Below are positions 53,232-63,102 of a stretch of 64,000 bases of DNA, piece after piece. Both the position numbers and the translations under genes were made by a program. The notes under the pieces are model-generated. The model ran no database searches and was not told the origin of the DNA. It worked only from the letters and a program-made list of their open reading frames with translations. Positions within the stretch are counted from its first letter, which is position 1. The number at the start of each line of letters is the position of its first letter. Source of the DNA: Chitinophagales bacterium (GTDB lineage Bacteria > Bacteroidota > Bacteroidia > Chitinophagales > LD1); contig JAEUUZ010000003.1 of the NCBI GenBank assembly GCA_016786765.1, positions 186,001-250,000 on the forward strand, in the 5' to 3' direction.

Positions 53232-54268
53232 AAGTGTTTGTTGACATGGAGAAACTTAAAGCGCCTAATAGTGGCTTGGGTGTGTTTTGTAACGAACTTG
53301 GTAAAGCATTTATGCGACAAGCTAAAACCGTTTCGTTCTCTTTTTTTGTGCCGAAAGAAATGTTCGGTTGCTTTGGAACAACGGCCAACTACATAGCTCA
53401 ATCCATTCATCACAAAATCTTTGCACCGCAAGAGGCGTTTGATGTGTGGCATTGTACTCACCAAGATTCGACTTATTTTCCGGGCAATCGAAACACCAAA
53501 GTTTTATTGACTATACACGATTTAAATTATTTGCACAAGTACACCGGCATAAAGCGTAAGCTAAAGCAGTATCGTTTGCAAAAACGCATTGAACGAGCAG
53601 ATGCACTTTCCTATATTTCAGAATATACCAAACAGCAAGTACATCACAACTTTAATTTACAACACAAGCCGGAGTTTGTTGTGTACAACGGGCTTTCAAC
53701 AAGCATAACAGCTGAAAGACCCGCTTTAGTTGAAGAAAATGCAAAGTATTTTTTCACCATTGGCGTTATCAGCCCCAAAAAAAACGTACATGTTTTACCG
53801 CAATTATTATCGGCATATCCTGATCATAAGTTGATGATTGCAGGCAAATGCGATTCAATTTATCAACAGAAAATTATGGATGAAGCGGTCAAAAACCAAG
53901 TGGCTAAACGAGTTGTGTTTTTGGGTGAAGTGAAAGACACAGAGAAAAATTGGCTCTATCAGCACTGTGCCGCTTTTTGTTTTCCTTCATTGGCTGAAGG
54001 CTTTGGATTACCTGTGGTGGAAGCCATGCATTTTGGCGTCCCCGTTTTTTTAAGCAATAGAACAGCTCTTCCTGAAATTGGCGGTGATGTTTGTTTTTAC
54101 TGGTCGTCTTTTGAAAAAGAGGAGATGCTTGAAACTTTAAATGCAGGAATGATGCAGTTTCATCAATCAACAGCGCATAAAGCAAGAATGCTCGAACGGT
54201 CAACGTTGTTCAATTGGGATTTAACAGCCATGCAGTATTTAAATATCTATAAACAATTGGCAAAATGA
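53228..54268 (+). CDS. Glycosyltransferase family 4
   Basis: The 346-residue GT-B enzyme has an N-terminal domain with NSGLGVFCNELGKAF and VWHCTHQDSTYF, then LLTIHDLNYL, and a C-terminal domain beginning FFTIGVISPKKNVHVL. The EX7E motif is in FPSLAEGFGLPVVEAMHFGVPV, followed by NRTALPEIGGD, a common feature of mannosyl- and rhamnosyl-transferases. Four-base overlaps on both sides indicate translational coupling. The donor sugar is not determined. Confidence 0.9.
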   Translation: MKVFVDMEKLKAPNSGLGVFCNELGKAFMRQAKTVSFSFFVPKEMFGCFGTTANYIAQSIHHKIFAPQEAFDVWHCTHQDSTYFPGNRNTKVLLTIHDLNYLHKYTGIKRKLKQYRLQKRIERADALSYISEYTKQQVHHNFNLQHKPEFVVYNGLSTSITAERPALVEENAKYFFTIGVISPKKNVHVLPQLLSAYPDHKLMIAGKCDSIYQQKIMDEAVKNQVAKRVVFLGEVKDTEKNWLYQHCAAFCFPSLAEGFGLPVVEAMHFGVPVFLSNRTALPEIGGDVCFYWSSFEKEEMLETLNAGMMQFHQSTAHKARMLERSTLFNWDLTAMQYLNIYKQLAK

Positions 54269-55374
54269 ATATAGGTTTTGACGCCAAAAGGGCATTGAAT
54301 AATCATACAGGCTTAGGGGTATACTCCAGAAACCTACTGAATGCGCTTTTTCAACATTTCCCTAGCGAGTCGTACCATCTGTTTTCAGCAGCTATCAACG
54401 AAGATTTGTTAGCCGAGTTAAAAGGCGTCTTCAGAATTCACACACCACAAACGGCATTGAGCGAAATGTTTCCGGCACTTTGGCGATCAAAAGGGATAGT
54501 AAATGATCTAAAAACAAACCGAATTCAAGTTTTTCATGGCTTGTCGAATGAATTACCAATTTTTGGCACCTCCGCCCGACATATCAAAAAAGTGGTTACC
54601 ATTCACGATTTGATTTTTTTGAAGGAACAACAACAATACCCGTTTATCGATCGACAGATTTACAAAGCTAAAGTGGGTTATGCTTGTAAACATGCAGATG
54701 TAATTGTGGCCACCAGTGAACAAACGAAACAGGATTTGGTAAATTATTTTAAAGTTTCGGAACAACGCATAAAAGTGGTATACCAAAATTGCGACAGTAG
54801 ATTTTTTGAACCGGTAACCGATACCGAAAAACAAGCAGTTCGATTGCGGTATAATTTACCGGACCAATTTATTTTGAATGTTTCTTCATTCTATCCGCGA
54901 AAAAATCAAATAACACTCATCAAAGCCTTTGCAGCAATTTATAATAGAACGAACCATCATTTAATACTTATTGGCGGTAGCGAAAGCGAGCGCAATAAGT
55001 GCGAGCGTTTAGTGATGGAGCTGCATTTGTCAGAACGCATAATGTTTCTTTCCGATATCCCTGCATCCGATATGCCGGTGATATACAAGTTAGCCGACAT
55101 ATTTGTGTATCCATCATTTTTAGAAGGTTTTGGAATTCCAATTGTAGAAGCCTTGGCAAGCGGAACAAGTGTGTTATGTAGCGATATACCCTGTTTTCGA
55201 GAGTTTGGGGAAGATATGGTGGGCTATTTTAATCCAAACGAGCCAATTGCTTTGAGCGAACAAATGCTATCGGAATTAGCAAACATCAAAAGAGATAGCC
55301 CTATTGAAAAAGTCGTTAAACGCTTTTCCACACTCGCGTTCGCCAAGGAAATGATTTCCGTATATACAGATTAA
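54265..55374 (+). CDS. Glycosyltransferase family 4
   Basis: The 369-residue GT-B enzyme starts NIGFDAKRALNNHTGLGVYSRNLLNAL, a form common in Bacteroidota surface-glycan clusters. VTIHDLIFLKEQQQYPFIDR, ILNVSSFYPRKNQITLIKAF and the EX7E region YPSFLEGFGIPIVEALASGTSV identify the fold. It is the fourth gene of the overlapping glycan set. The similarity of layout to the preceding GT4 suggests successive sugar additions. The donor and acceptor are unknown. Confidence 0.9.
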   Translation: MNIGFDAKRALNNHTGLGVYSRNLLNALFQHFPSESYHLFSAAINEDLLAELKGVFRIHTPQTALSEMFPALWRSKGIVNDLKTNRIQVFHGLSNELPIFGTSARHIKKVVTIHDLIFLKEQQQYPFIDRQIYKAKVGYACKHADVIVATSEQTKQDLVNYFKVSEQRIKVVYQNCDSRFFEPVTDTEKQAVRLRYNLPDQFILNVSSFYPRKNQITLIKAFAAIYNRTNHHLILIGGSESERNKCERLVMELHLSERIMFLSDIPASDMPVIYKLADIFVYPSFLEGFGIPIVEALASGTSVLCSDIPCFREFGEDMVGYFNPNEPIALSEQMLSELANIKRDSPIEKVVKRFSTLAFAKEMISVYTD

Positions 55375-55406
55375 ATTTTAAACTTGTCAATCAAAAAATC
55401 ACACGA

Positions 55407-56225
55407 ATGAAAAAGATAGCTACAGTTTACTTATTGTTTATTAACCTTCTCGCCTTTGCCGGAAAAGGAGGCGATGACTTTTCAAAGCACGATAAAGTTT
55501 TTTACAAAAGCGGTTCTGTTGAACTAGGTGATGCAACCATAAGTATTGAGAATGCCGTTGCTACAGATGCCTTTATCAAGTTTAAAATGGTTGTAAAAAA
55601 TAATACTAAAGAGTATTTATTAGTTAAGCCGGGTGAAATTGTATTGGTGATAGACGGGAAGGAATACAAGGCTATAGAAAAAGATATGATTATTGATCCG
55701 AATGATATTGCCTCAAAGGTGGTTGATATTAAAGGCCTTCAATTTAGAGTACAGCAGGTGGTCATTAAGTTTAACGGTTTTAGCAAAGTAGAGGTGTCGA
55801 AAACACCAATTGATGCGCCTAATTTTAAATTGCCGGTGTCTCAAAATAGCTTTGAAGCGGGAGCGTTTACGTTGGATCATTTGAGCAACGAAAAGCAAAC
55901 AGATGTTGTATCGGTTAAATTTAATGTAACGTATTATGGTTCCAACATTGGAATTGTATCTCCTACTCTTGCAGCGCTTAGGTTTCCCAATGGTTCAGAA
56001 TTTGCGAATATGAAAACAAGGTCGAAATCAATACTTTTAGAAAAAGGGGGAACAGATGATTTTCGTTTGACATGGCACGACATGCCTAAAAGTAATGGCG
56101 ATGCTCAATTTGCCAACTTAGAGATTTTATGGCGCGAAACGTTTAAAGAAGGGAAACTCATTCCAATCACACCTCAAAGTTATACTATGGAATGGGATCC
56201 GGACTTAACAAAAGGCAAAAGATAA
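55407..56225 (+). CDS. Exported beta-rich protein, unknown function
   Basis: The 272-residue protein has a signal peptide (KKIATVYLLFINLLAFAGKGG) and alternating strands throughout. A first domain (about 35-135) has ATISIENAVATDAFIKFKMVVKNNTKEYLLVKPGEIVLVIDGKEY, and a second (about 145-265) has FTLDHLSNEKQTDVVSVKFNVTYYGSNIG. The NNTKEYLLVKPGE segment suggests an immunoglobulin-like periplasmic fold. I do not recognise a named family. It begins 33 bases after the last glycosyltransferase and could be co-transcribed, but a direct role in glycan synthesis is unsupported. Confidence 0.75.
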   Translation: MKKIATVYLLFINLLAFAGKGGDDFSKHDKVFYKSGSVELGDATISIENAVATDAFIKFKMVVKNNTKEYLLVKPGEIVLVIDGKEYKAIEKDMIIDPNDIASKVVDIKGLQFRVQQVVIKFNGFSKVEVSKTPIDAPNFKLPVSQNSFEAGAFTLDHLSNEKQTDVVSVKFNVTYYGSNIGIVSPTLAALRFPNGSEFANMKTRSKSILLEKGGTDDFRLTWHDMPKSNGDAQFANLEILWRETFKEGKLIPITPQSYTMEWDPDLTKGKR

Positions 56226-56291
56226 GTTCACCCAAAAGAGCAACCAATACTTCGTTATATTGATTTCGAGCTTTTCAAAGTGTAATGACCA

Positions 56292-56633
56292 CTAGAGTAC
56301 AATCTTCTTTTTAAAGTAGAAGCGGACTTCTATACCTTCCTTAGTTTTAGTTTGTATGGCTGTTACTAATTCAAATCCACTTTTACCTAACAAGGCCATG
56401 GTCTCATCCACGGTTTTGGCATAATAGAAACCTTTGTCTATTTCTTTGCTTTCTGCTTTCATGGAGCGACTAACGCTTTGAATTAAGTCTTCCGATTGCT
56501 TGAATTTTTGTTCTCCAATATCATTATAAGTAACTGCAAATGAGGTGTATTCAAATTGAACCTTTTCGCTAGTTTGCCCAAAAGAGAACTGAATAAAACC
56601 TACAAATAAAAGGGCTGTAAGATATTTTGACAT
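56292..56633 (-). CDS. Small exported DUF4177-like protein
   Basis: The 113-residue protein from the ATG at 56633 (MSKYLTALLFVGFIQFSFGQ) has a signal peptide. An upstream ATG at 56765 would add 44 hydrophobic residues without a family counterpart and is not preferred. The mature part has a strand VQFEYTSFAVTYND and ends with DETMALLGKSGFELVTAIQTKTKEGIEVRFYFKKK, which has the pattern of DUF4177 (a short strand-helix-strand unit with a GWEL-like segment). The function of that family is unknown. It diverges from the giant T9SS gene across a gap of about 200 bases. Confidence 0.72.
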   Translation of the reverse strand: MSKYLTALLFVGFIQFSFGQTSEKVQFEYTSFAVTYNDIGEQKFKQSEDLIQSVSRSMKAESKEIDKGFYYAKTVDETMALLGKSGFELVTAIQTKTKEGIEVRFYFKKKIVL

Positions 56634-56835
56634 CACTTTTTTTTTCAAATATAGTAAACTATAGACAATTAAAAACAAGCACGAATCAACAATAATACAC
56701 TGAAAATCAATAAGATAAACCCAATTTGTTTGGTTTAGTAGACAAAGACTCAAAAAGAGCAACAAAAAATGTTGAGTGTTTTTTAGGGTGTTTAAAGAAT
56801 TCTAGTAATATTTACCTTTACAATAAACTTTATTT

Positions 56836-59800
56836 ATGAAGAAAACATTTACTTTATTACGCGTTTTAGCAATATGTCTCTTCGCATTATTTAGTGTTCA
56901 TTTTGCAAATGCTACAGTTTGCGGTAGCGCTACTAATATTCCAAGTGTTCCTGTAACAAGCCAGGCTTTGGTTTGTGGCGCTGCGAATGATTTGAGTTCC
57001 ACTACAGTTCCTACTGCATGTGGAGGAGCTAGTAATAACTATAAAGGTGGGCAAGAAGCACTTTACACATTTACTCCGTCCACTACAGGAACATATACTG
57101 TTTCAGTAGCAGGGCAAACTTGGACGGGTATATTTGTTTATGCCGGATGTCCATCTTCGGGAGGTACATGTATTGGATCAGTAGGTAGTTCTAATTCTTC
57201 AAAAAGTATAAATGTTTCGCTTACATCTGGCACAACCTATTACATCTGGTTTGACACATATCCAACACCAAACAGCCCATGTCCAGGAACATTTAGTTTA
57301 GTGCTTGCGCCACCGCCACCGGCAAATGATAACTGTTCGGGAGCTATCGCTTTCCCTTCAATTCCAACGAACGGAACATGTGCTTCCGTTACAACTAACA
57401 CAGCTAGTGCCACACAATCTTTGGCGGCTTGTGTCGGTTCTGGAGCAGACGATGATGTTTGGTATTCTTTTGTTCAACCTACCGGTTTTACTACTTTGAA
57501 TTTTGCACATACAGATATTAGCGGTAACACAGATAGAGTAACACAGTTTTTTAGCGCTTGTGGGGGCACAAGCTTATTGTGTAGCGACCCTGAATCTGGA
57601 ACAGTTACCGGTTTAGTTGGCGGAAATACATATTATGTTCGCGTTCACACTTATGGAACGGGCACATCAACGAGTTCAACACTTTGTTTAAGTGTACCAC
57701 CACCACCACCTGCAAACAATGACTGTGCAGGGGCAACGGCTTTCCCTGCAATTCCTACAAATGGAACTTGTGCAAATCTAACACTTAACACAGCTAGCGC
57801 TTCACAATCCTTAGCAGCTTGTGTAGGTTCAGGGGCTGACGATGATGTTTGGTTTTCATTTGTTCAACCTGCCGGAAACACCACAATTAATTTTACAAAT
57901 ACTACAGTAAGTGGTAATACCGACAGAGTGATTCAGTTTTTTAGCGCTTGTGGAGGAACAAGCTTATTATGTAGCGACCCTGAAACAGGAACTGTTACTG
58001 GTTTAACACCGGGCGTTACTTATTATGGCCGTATTCACACTTATGGTACAGGTACATCCACAAATGTTACCGTATGTTTAAGTGTACCACCACCACCACC
58101 GGCAAATGATGATTGCGCTAATGCAATTACTTTAGGAGCTGCGTGTGCCGGTTCTCCGGTTGCCGGTTCAACGTTACAATCTACTGTTGACGCTATCTAT
58201 TCGAATTGCGGAGCAGGAGGATCTAACACTACCGAAAGAGGGGTTTGGTATAAATATGTTGGTGATAATAACAATGTAACCATTAACACTTGTAACGCAA
58301 CGGGTTATGATTCGAGAATAACTGTTTATTCCGGAACTTGCGGAGCATTGACTTGTGTAACAGGGAATGACGACATGGGTTCTACTGCTTGTTCAGTGAG
58401 TTTTAATCGATCACAGGTATCGTTTGATGCTTTTGCAGGAACAGATTACTATGTGTTTGTTCATGGATATCAATTAAATCCAAGTTTAAGTGCTACCGGT
58501 AATTTTGTACTCAGTATTTCTTGTACTGCATTATGTACTCCTATTGTAAACAATTCTACATGTGCTACAGCTATTAGTAAAACAGTGCCAACATCATGTT
58601 CAAGTTTTGCATTAAATAATACCTGTGCAGGTACAGCATTATCAGAACCTCCGGGTGCACCACTTTTCGGCACGTATCCAAACTTGTGGTACAGTTTTGT
58701 AGCCCCTGCCACTGATGTAGATATCAGAGCAACACTAAGTGGTACAGCAACGAATGTTGGTTTTGTTGTTTATCCGTCATGTGGAGGAACAAATGTTGGA
58801 TATGTTTATCCTGCAACCTCAGGTACAAATTATGTGTTTAGTGGGTTAACAATTGGGAATACCTACTATGTTCAGGTATATACTCCAATAGCGAATAAAG
58901 GAACCTTCGATCTTTGTTTGTTTTATGAGCCTTGTCCAACACCACTTACGCTTACAGCTACATCAATTACTTCTTCTCAGGCTAATTTAGGATGGACTTC
59001 TCCCGGAACCTTGTTTGATGTTGAATTAGGATCCTCTGGTTTCACACCAACAGGTACACCTACAACTGCCGGAGTTACCAATCCATTTACACAAACCGGA
59101 TTAAGTCCAGCAACAACATACACTTACTACGTAAGACGCGATTGCGGTGCAGGGGTTTATAGTACTTGGAATGGACCTTTCAGTTTCACGACATTACCTA
59201 CACCTCCAGCAAACGATAATTGTGCAACGGCAGTTTCCATTAATCCTGATGTAACTTGTACAGGTGCAGCAAGTGTTAATGGTACAATTCAAGGAGCGAC
59301 CAATTCAGGTGTAGCAGCAACCACAGGAACAGCGGATGATGATGTTTGGTATTCTTTTGTTGCGGAAAATACAACACAAATAGTTACACTTACCAATCCA
59401 AATTTTACAGATTTTGTAACACAGATTTTATCGGGTTCTTGCGGGTCATTTACTTCCTTGGGTTATTATGATGCCGACCCTAATAATCTATCTGTTACCG
59501 GTTTAACGGTTGGTAATACCTATTATATTCGTGTTTATTCATACTCGAATGGCACTTTGTTCTCCAACCCAAATGCACAATTTAGTTTGTGTGTTCAAAA
59601 TCCACCACCACCACCTGCCAACGATGAATGTGCAGGAGCAATAGCGTTCCCAACAATTCTTACAACAGGGGCCTGTGCTAGTGTAACTGTTAATACTGCT
59701 GGCGCAACGCAATCCTTGGCAGGCTGTAGTGGAACGGCCGATGACGATGTGTGGTATACTTTTGTTGTCCCAGCCGGCAAAACTTCAGTCGACTATTCAA

Positions 59801-62742
59801 CATCAAATATTAGTGGGAGCAGCGATAGAATTTTCCAACTTTTTGATGCTTGCGCAGGAACAAGCTTATACTGTAATGATATAGAGAATGGAACATTCTC
59901 CGGCCTAATAAGTGGTAATACATATGTTTTAAGAACGTACACCTATTCCAGCGGAGCTGTTTCGAATTTCTCATTGTGTTTAAACATAACTCCGCCACCA
60001 CCTGCAAATGATAATTGCGCTTCAGCTAAGCCATTAGTTTCTTGTGGTGCACCTGATTCAATAAGTTTACTTTCAGGAGCAACACAATCGTTAGCTGCTG
60101 GTTCTTGCGGTGGTACAGCCGGAGATGATGTTTGGTACTCATTTGTTGCTGATGCAACTACAATGTACATAACAACAAAAGGCTTTGGTGGATATGATCC
60201 GGTAGTTGAGGTACGAAGTGGTTCTTGTAACGGAACAGAGTTAGATTGCGTTGATTTATCAGGCTCTGATGCATTTGAAGACATCAGTGTTTCCTTTTTA
60301 ACAGTTGGCCAAACCTATTACGTAAGAGTGTACGACTATTATAATGCTCCTCCTACTGCACTAATGGGCTTTTGGATTCAAGTTGGTCCTGCAGGATGTT
60401 GGCAAGGCGGAAACAGTTCCGATTGGAGTGATGCAGGAAACTGGAATAACTTTAGTGTTCCTAACTCATGCGCATCTAATGTTGTTATCCCTGCAGGAAC
60501 ACCTAATGCACCAGCTATTACAACCGCAAACTATACCGTGGGTAATGTAAATATTGCGAGTGGAGTGAATTTAACATTAACAGGAAACAACTTGAATGTT
60601 TGTGGAAATTGGGCTGCAGGAACAGGTTCAAATGCTGTAACAGTCGGTACAGGAAGAGTGATATTGCAAGGAACAGGATCTCAAACGATTACAGGTAATA
60701 CTAGGTTTGAAAGTTTAACGGTGAATAGTGTTGGTGGAAGTTATACCAATACAGGAATAGTGGAGATTGCTTCACGTTTAAGACCTCAATCCGGAACATT
60801 AACGAATAGTGGTACGCTACATTTCTTAAGTACTTCTGCCACTGACATTGCTACTATAAATTTAGCTGTTGGTAATACAGGTACAATTTCGGGCAATATT
60901 ATTGCCGATAGATATGTGCCAGTTTCAGGAAGCAATCAACACTATGTTAGTTCTCCTGTTAATAGCTTGCCACTCGCTCAGTTTGGCGCTAGTGGAGGAG
61001 GTGGTTTTGTAGTGCCTACTCCAACATGTGATGAAACGGTGTTGGCATCAGGTTCACCATATGGAACGGTGTTCCGTTACAATGAAGCGAACGGTACTGC
61101 CTGCTCACTAGCCGGTTGGGAAGTAATGGGAAGTGGTAATGCGGATAACGCAAGAGGTTACTCTGCTTATTTAACAGGCGCAGGAGCTCCTCTTTCTGTA
61201 ACTGGAGCACCAAATATGACTGCGAGCTACTCGCTTACAGGACTTACAAATACTGGATGGACGAATACAACCTTACAAGGAAGAACACAAAATGGCGGGT
61301 GGTCACTTGTAGGTAACCCTTACCTTTCTACTGTTAACCTTGCTGCTAAAGCAGGCTTAGATGCGCAAGCACAAGTTTGGCAAACTTCTGGTCCATATGC
61401 TGGAACATATCAAGCTGTAATTATGGGAGGCGGCTCCGCTTTTATTGCTCCTTTCCAAGGCTTTATGGTACACAAAACTACTGTAGGCGGGACAGCTACA
61501 TTTGATATCGGAAGAGCAGAATGTGTAAATAGCACGTCTACTTTCTATAAAACAGGTAGCTCTAACGGAACGTTAAGTTTAAAAGTTAGCGGTAATGGCT
61601 ATAATGATGTTACTACCATTGCTTTTGACCCACAAGCTACCAACCAATTTGACGTAGATAAAGATGCAAACAAATTGCCTGGACGATTGGTTCAACCGAT
61701 GATTGCTTCTAAGGTAGGAAACGATAAGTTCTCTATCAATACATTAGAGTCGATTTCAACCAATCCTTCAGTTGATATTGAGTTTATGGCCGGAACAAAT
61801 GGTAACTTTACGATTACTGCAGATGACCTGTCTACGTTTGATCCAACTGTAATGGTATACTTAGAGGATAAAATGACTACAGCCGCTTGGAAAGATTTAC
61901 GTCAATCGAATACCTATACCTTCAGTAGTAATGTCGCAGATTCAAAAGACCGATTTGTATTGCACTTCACACCTGCTGCTTATATCAATACAGAAGATGC
62001 AGTTTGTGAGAAAGGTGGGGTAATTTCTATGGAACAGGAAGGCGATGTAAAATGGATGGTTGAAGTTAAAAACACTAGTACACAAGCCATTGCTGCGAAA
62101 GCTCAGCCTTTAAACGCAACAAACGCAGTTACACTTTCTAACATTCCTGTTGGAACGTATGATATCGTTTTAACAAGCGGTAATGGTTATGTAGCAACCA
62201 AAACGGTTACTATCAATGGAACAAATGCTCTAGTAGCACATTACACTTCTAGTTCAATTGCACCAACAGTTAACCAAACTGTAGCTTTTAACAGCTCGGT
62301 TAACCAAGCGGCTACTCTTTCTTGGAACTTTGGTGATGGCTCAACAAGTACGATTGCAAATCCAAACCACATCTACACAACGCCTGGTATTTATACCGTT
62401 GTTTTAAAGGCTATAAATAGCGATGGTTGTGAAGCTACTTTTGCTCAAACGATAACTGTTGCTGATGTTACAGGAATTGGAAATGTAAATTCTACAGGAA
62501 AAGAAATTTCGATGTATGTAAATAGTGGAAAAAATCTTAATATTACGTTCTCAGGGTACAAATCAGAGGTGGCAAATATTCAAGTGTTTAATATTATTGG
62601 TCAGGAAATTATAAACGCTAAACACAATACTGGCACAAAATTTGTCCAAGAGATCAGTCAAGTTGAAGCTGCTTATTTAATTGTAAAAGTTACAATTGCA
62701 GGGCAGACGACTACTAAAAAAGTATTAATAACTAAAGAATAA
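56836..62742 (+). CDS. Giant T9SS-secreted adhesin-like protein with PPC-like repeats, FN3 and PKD domains
   Basis: The 1968-residue protein has a signal peptide (VLAICLFALFSVHFANA). Eight PPC-like beta-sandwich repeats of about 130 residues follow, six of them (starting near residues 158, 288, 418, 787, 923 and 1052) opening with PP(PPP)AN(D/N)(D/N/E)C and most having a DDVWYSFV strand and a T(Y)YVRV end strand. An FN3-like domain interrupts at about 698-786. A beta-rich region (about 1184-1720, starting GCWQGGNSSDWSDAGNWNN) precedes a PKD domain (about 1805-1878, WNFGDGST). A T9SS type A domain ends the protein (about 1890-1968). It is probably a surface adhesin or filament. A small gene begins 8 bases after its stop. 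Confidence 0.92.
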   Translation: MKKTFTLLRVLAICLFALFSVHFANATVCGSATNIPSVPVTSQALVCGAANDLSSTTVPTACGGASNNYKGGQEALYTFTPSTTGTYTVSVAGQTWTGIFVYAGCPSSGGTCIGSVGSSNSSKSINVSLTSGTTYYIWFDTYPTPNSPCPGTFSLVLAPPPPANDNCSGAIAFPSIPTNGTCASVTTNTASATQSLAACVGSGADDDVWYSFVQPTGFTTLNFAHTDISGNTDRVTQFFSACGGTSLLCSDPESGTVTGLVGGNTYYVRVHTYGTGTSTSSTLCLSVPPPPPANNDCAGATAFPAIPTNGTCANLTLNTASASQSLAACVGSGADDDVWFSFVQPAGNTTINFTNTTVSGNTDRVIQFFSACGGTSLLCSDPETGTVTGLTPGVTYYGRIHTYGTGTSTNVTVCLSVPPPPPANDDCANAITLGAACAGSPVAGSTLQSTVDAIYSNCGAGGSNTTERGVWYKYVGDNNNVTINTCNATGYDSRITVYSGTCGALTCVTGNDDMGSTACSVSFNRSQVSFDAFAGTDYYVFVHGYQLNPSLSATGNFVLSISCTALCTPIVNNSTCATAISKTVPTSCSSFALNNTCAGTALSEPPGAPLFGTYPNLWYSFVAPATDVDIRATLSGTATNVGFVVYPSCGGTNVGYVYPATSGTNYVFSGLTIGNTYYVQVYTPIANKGTFDLCLFYEPCPTPLTLTATSITSSQANLGWTSPGTLFDVELGSSGFTPTGTPTTAGVTNPFTQTGLSPATTYTYYVRRDCGAGVYSTWNGPFSFTTLPTPPANDNCATAVSINPDVTCTGAASVNGTIQGATNSGVAATTGTADDDVWYSFVAENTTQIVTLTNPNFTDFVTQILSGSCGSFTSLGYYDADPNNLSVTGLTVGNTYYIRVYSYSNGTLFSNPNAQFSLCVQNPPPPPANDECAGAIAFPTILTTGACASVTVNTAGATQSLAGCSGTADDDVWYTFVVPAGKTSVDYSTSNISGSSDRIFQLFDACAGTSLYCNDIENGTFSGLISGNTYVLRTYTYSSGAVSNFSLCLNITPPPPANDNCASAKPLVSCGAPDSISLLSGATQSLAAGSCGGTAGDDVWYSFVADATTMYITTKGFGGYDPVVEVRSGSCNGTELDCVDLSGSDAFEDISVSFLTVGQTYYVRVYDYYNAPPTALMGFWIQVGPAGCWQGGNSSDWSDAGNWNNFSVPNSCASNVVIPAGTPNAPAITTANYTVGNVNIASGVNLTLTGNNLNVCGNWAAGTGSNAVTVGTGRVILQGTGSQTITGNTRFESLTVNSVGGSYTNTGIVEIASRLRPQSGTLTNSGTLHFLSTSATDIATINLAVGNTGTISGNIIADRYVPVSGSNQHYVSSPVNSLPLAQFGASGGGGFVVPTPTCDETVLASGSPYGTVFRYNEANGTACSLAGWEVMGSGNADNARGYSAYLTGAGAPLSVTGAPNMTASYSLTGLTNTGWTNTTLQGRTQNGGWSLVGNPYLSTVNLAAKAGLDAQAQVWQTSGPYAGTYQAVIMGGGSAFIAPFQGFMVHKTTVGGTATFDIGRAECVNSTSTFYKTGSSNGTLSLKVSGNGYNDVTTIAFDPQATNQFDVDKDANKLPGRLVQPMIASKVGNDKFSINTLESISTNPSVDIEFMAGTNGNFTITADDLSTFDPTVMVYLEDKMTTAAWKDLRQSNTYTFSSNVADSKDRFVLHFTPAAYINTEDAVCEKGGVISMEQEGDVKWMVEVKNTSTQAIAAKAQPLNATNAVTLSNIPVGTYDIVLTSGNGYVATKTVTINGTNALVAHYTSSSIAPTVNQTVAFNSSVNQAATLSWNFGDGSTSTIANPNHIYTTPGIYTVVLKAINSDGCEATFAQTITVADVTGIGNVNSTGKEISMYVNSGKNLNITFSGYKSEVANIQVFNIIGQEIINAKHNTGTKFVQEISQVEAAYLIVKVTIAGQTTTKKVLITKE

Positions 62743-62750
62743 TACCAACC

Positions 62751-62963
62751 ATGAAATCATACATGAGAACGAAAGGGTTTTACATCTTAAATCTTGTTTT
62801 GGTAGTAGGGCTTATGCTTGTTGCCACTACGGTTATTGCCCAGCCACCGCCACCACCACCACCGCCACCGCCACCACCGGGAGTTCCTGTTGATGGAGGT
62901 ATCATAGGGTTACTTGCTCTTGGTATTGGTTATGGTGTAAAGAAAATTTACAGCAGAAATTGA
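62751..62963 (+). CDS. Small polyproline membrane protein with PID-CTERM-like tail
   Basis: The 70-residue protein has a signal-like N-terminal helix (FYILNLVLVVGLMLVATTVIAQ), then twelve consecutive prolines, GVPVDGG, a second hydrophobic stretch (IIGLLALGIGYGV) and a basic end KKIYSRN. The PVDGG-hydrophobic-KK arrangement resembles the PID-CTERM class of putative sorting tails described in Bacteroidota, while the polyproline part echoes the PPPPP linkers of the giant protein 8 bases upstream. The first Met is at 62751; a Met at residue 5 is possible. The function is unknown. A strong terminator follows, so the two genes form a transcription unit. Confidence 0.8.
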   Translation: MKSYMRTKGFYILNLVLVVGLMLVATTVIAQPPPPPPPPPPPPGVPVDGGIIGLLALGIGYGVKKIYSRN

Positions 62964-62979
62964 TAAGCCGTTTATAGTA

Positions 62980-63009
62980 AAAGGGGAGTTATTCGACTCC
63001 CCTTTTTTA
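62980..63009 (+). terminator. Rho-independent terminator after the giant-protein unit
   Basis: An 11-bp perfect stem AAAAGGGGAGT (62980-62990) with ACTCCCCTTTT (62997-63007), with a 6-base loop, ends in a T run. It lies 17 bases after the stop of the small polyproline gene. Confidence 0.92.
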
Positions 63010-63102
63010 GTTTGAGGATAAAGCCTTGCTGTATAATCTCGTTATGTAAAATGAAGTTCGCTTTTTTAAATCAATGTTGAAAGAAGTGGATAGTCAAGAA
63101 TA

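Noticed and set aside
56634-56765. Longer start for the small DUF4177-like gene at 56765
   Set aside because: It adds a hydrophobic extension before a complete signal peptide at 56633 and has no support.
56813-56820. TACCTTTA as -7 box of the giant T9SS gene
   Set aside because: It misses the conserved final G and has no TTG at the -33 position, so it was not listed as a promoter.
62843-62880. CCA/CCG run as a non-coding simple repeat
   Set aside because: It encodes an in-frame run of prolines inside a small gene with a sensible signal peptide and tail, so it is treated as coding.
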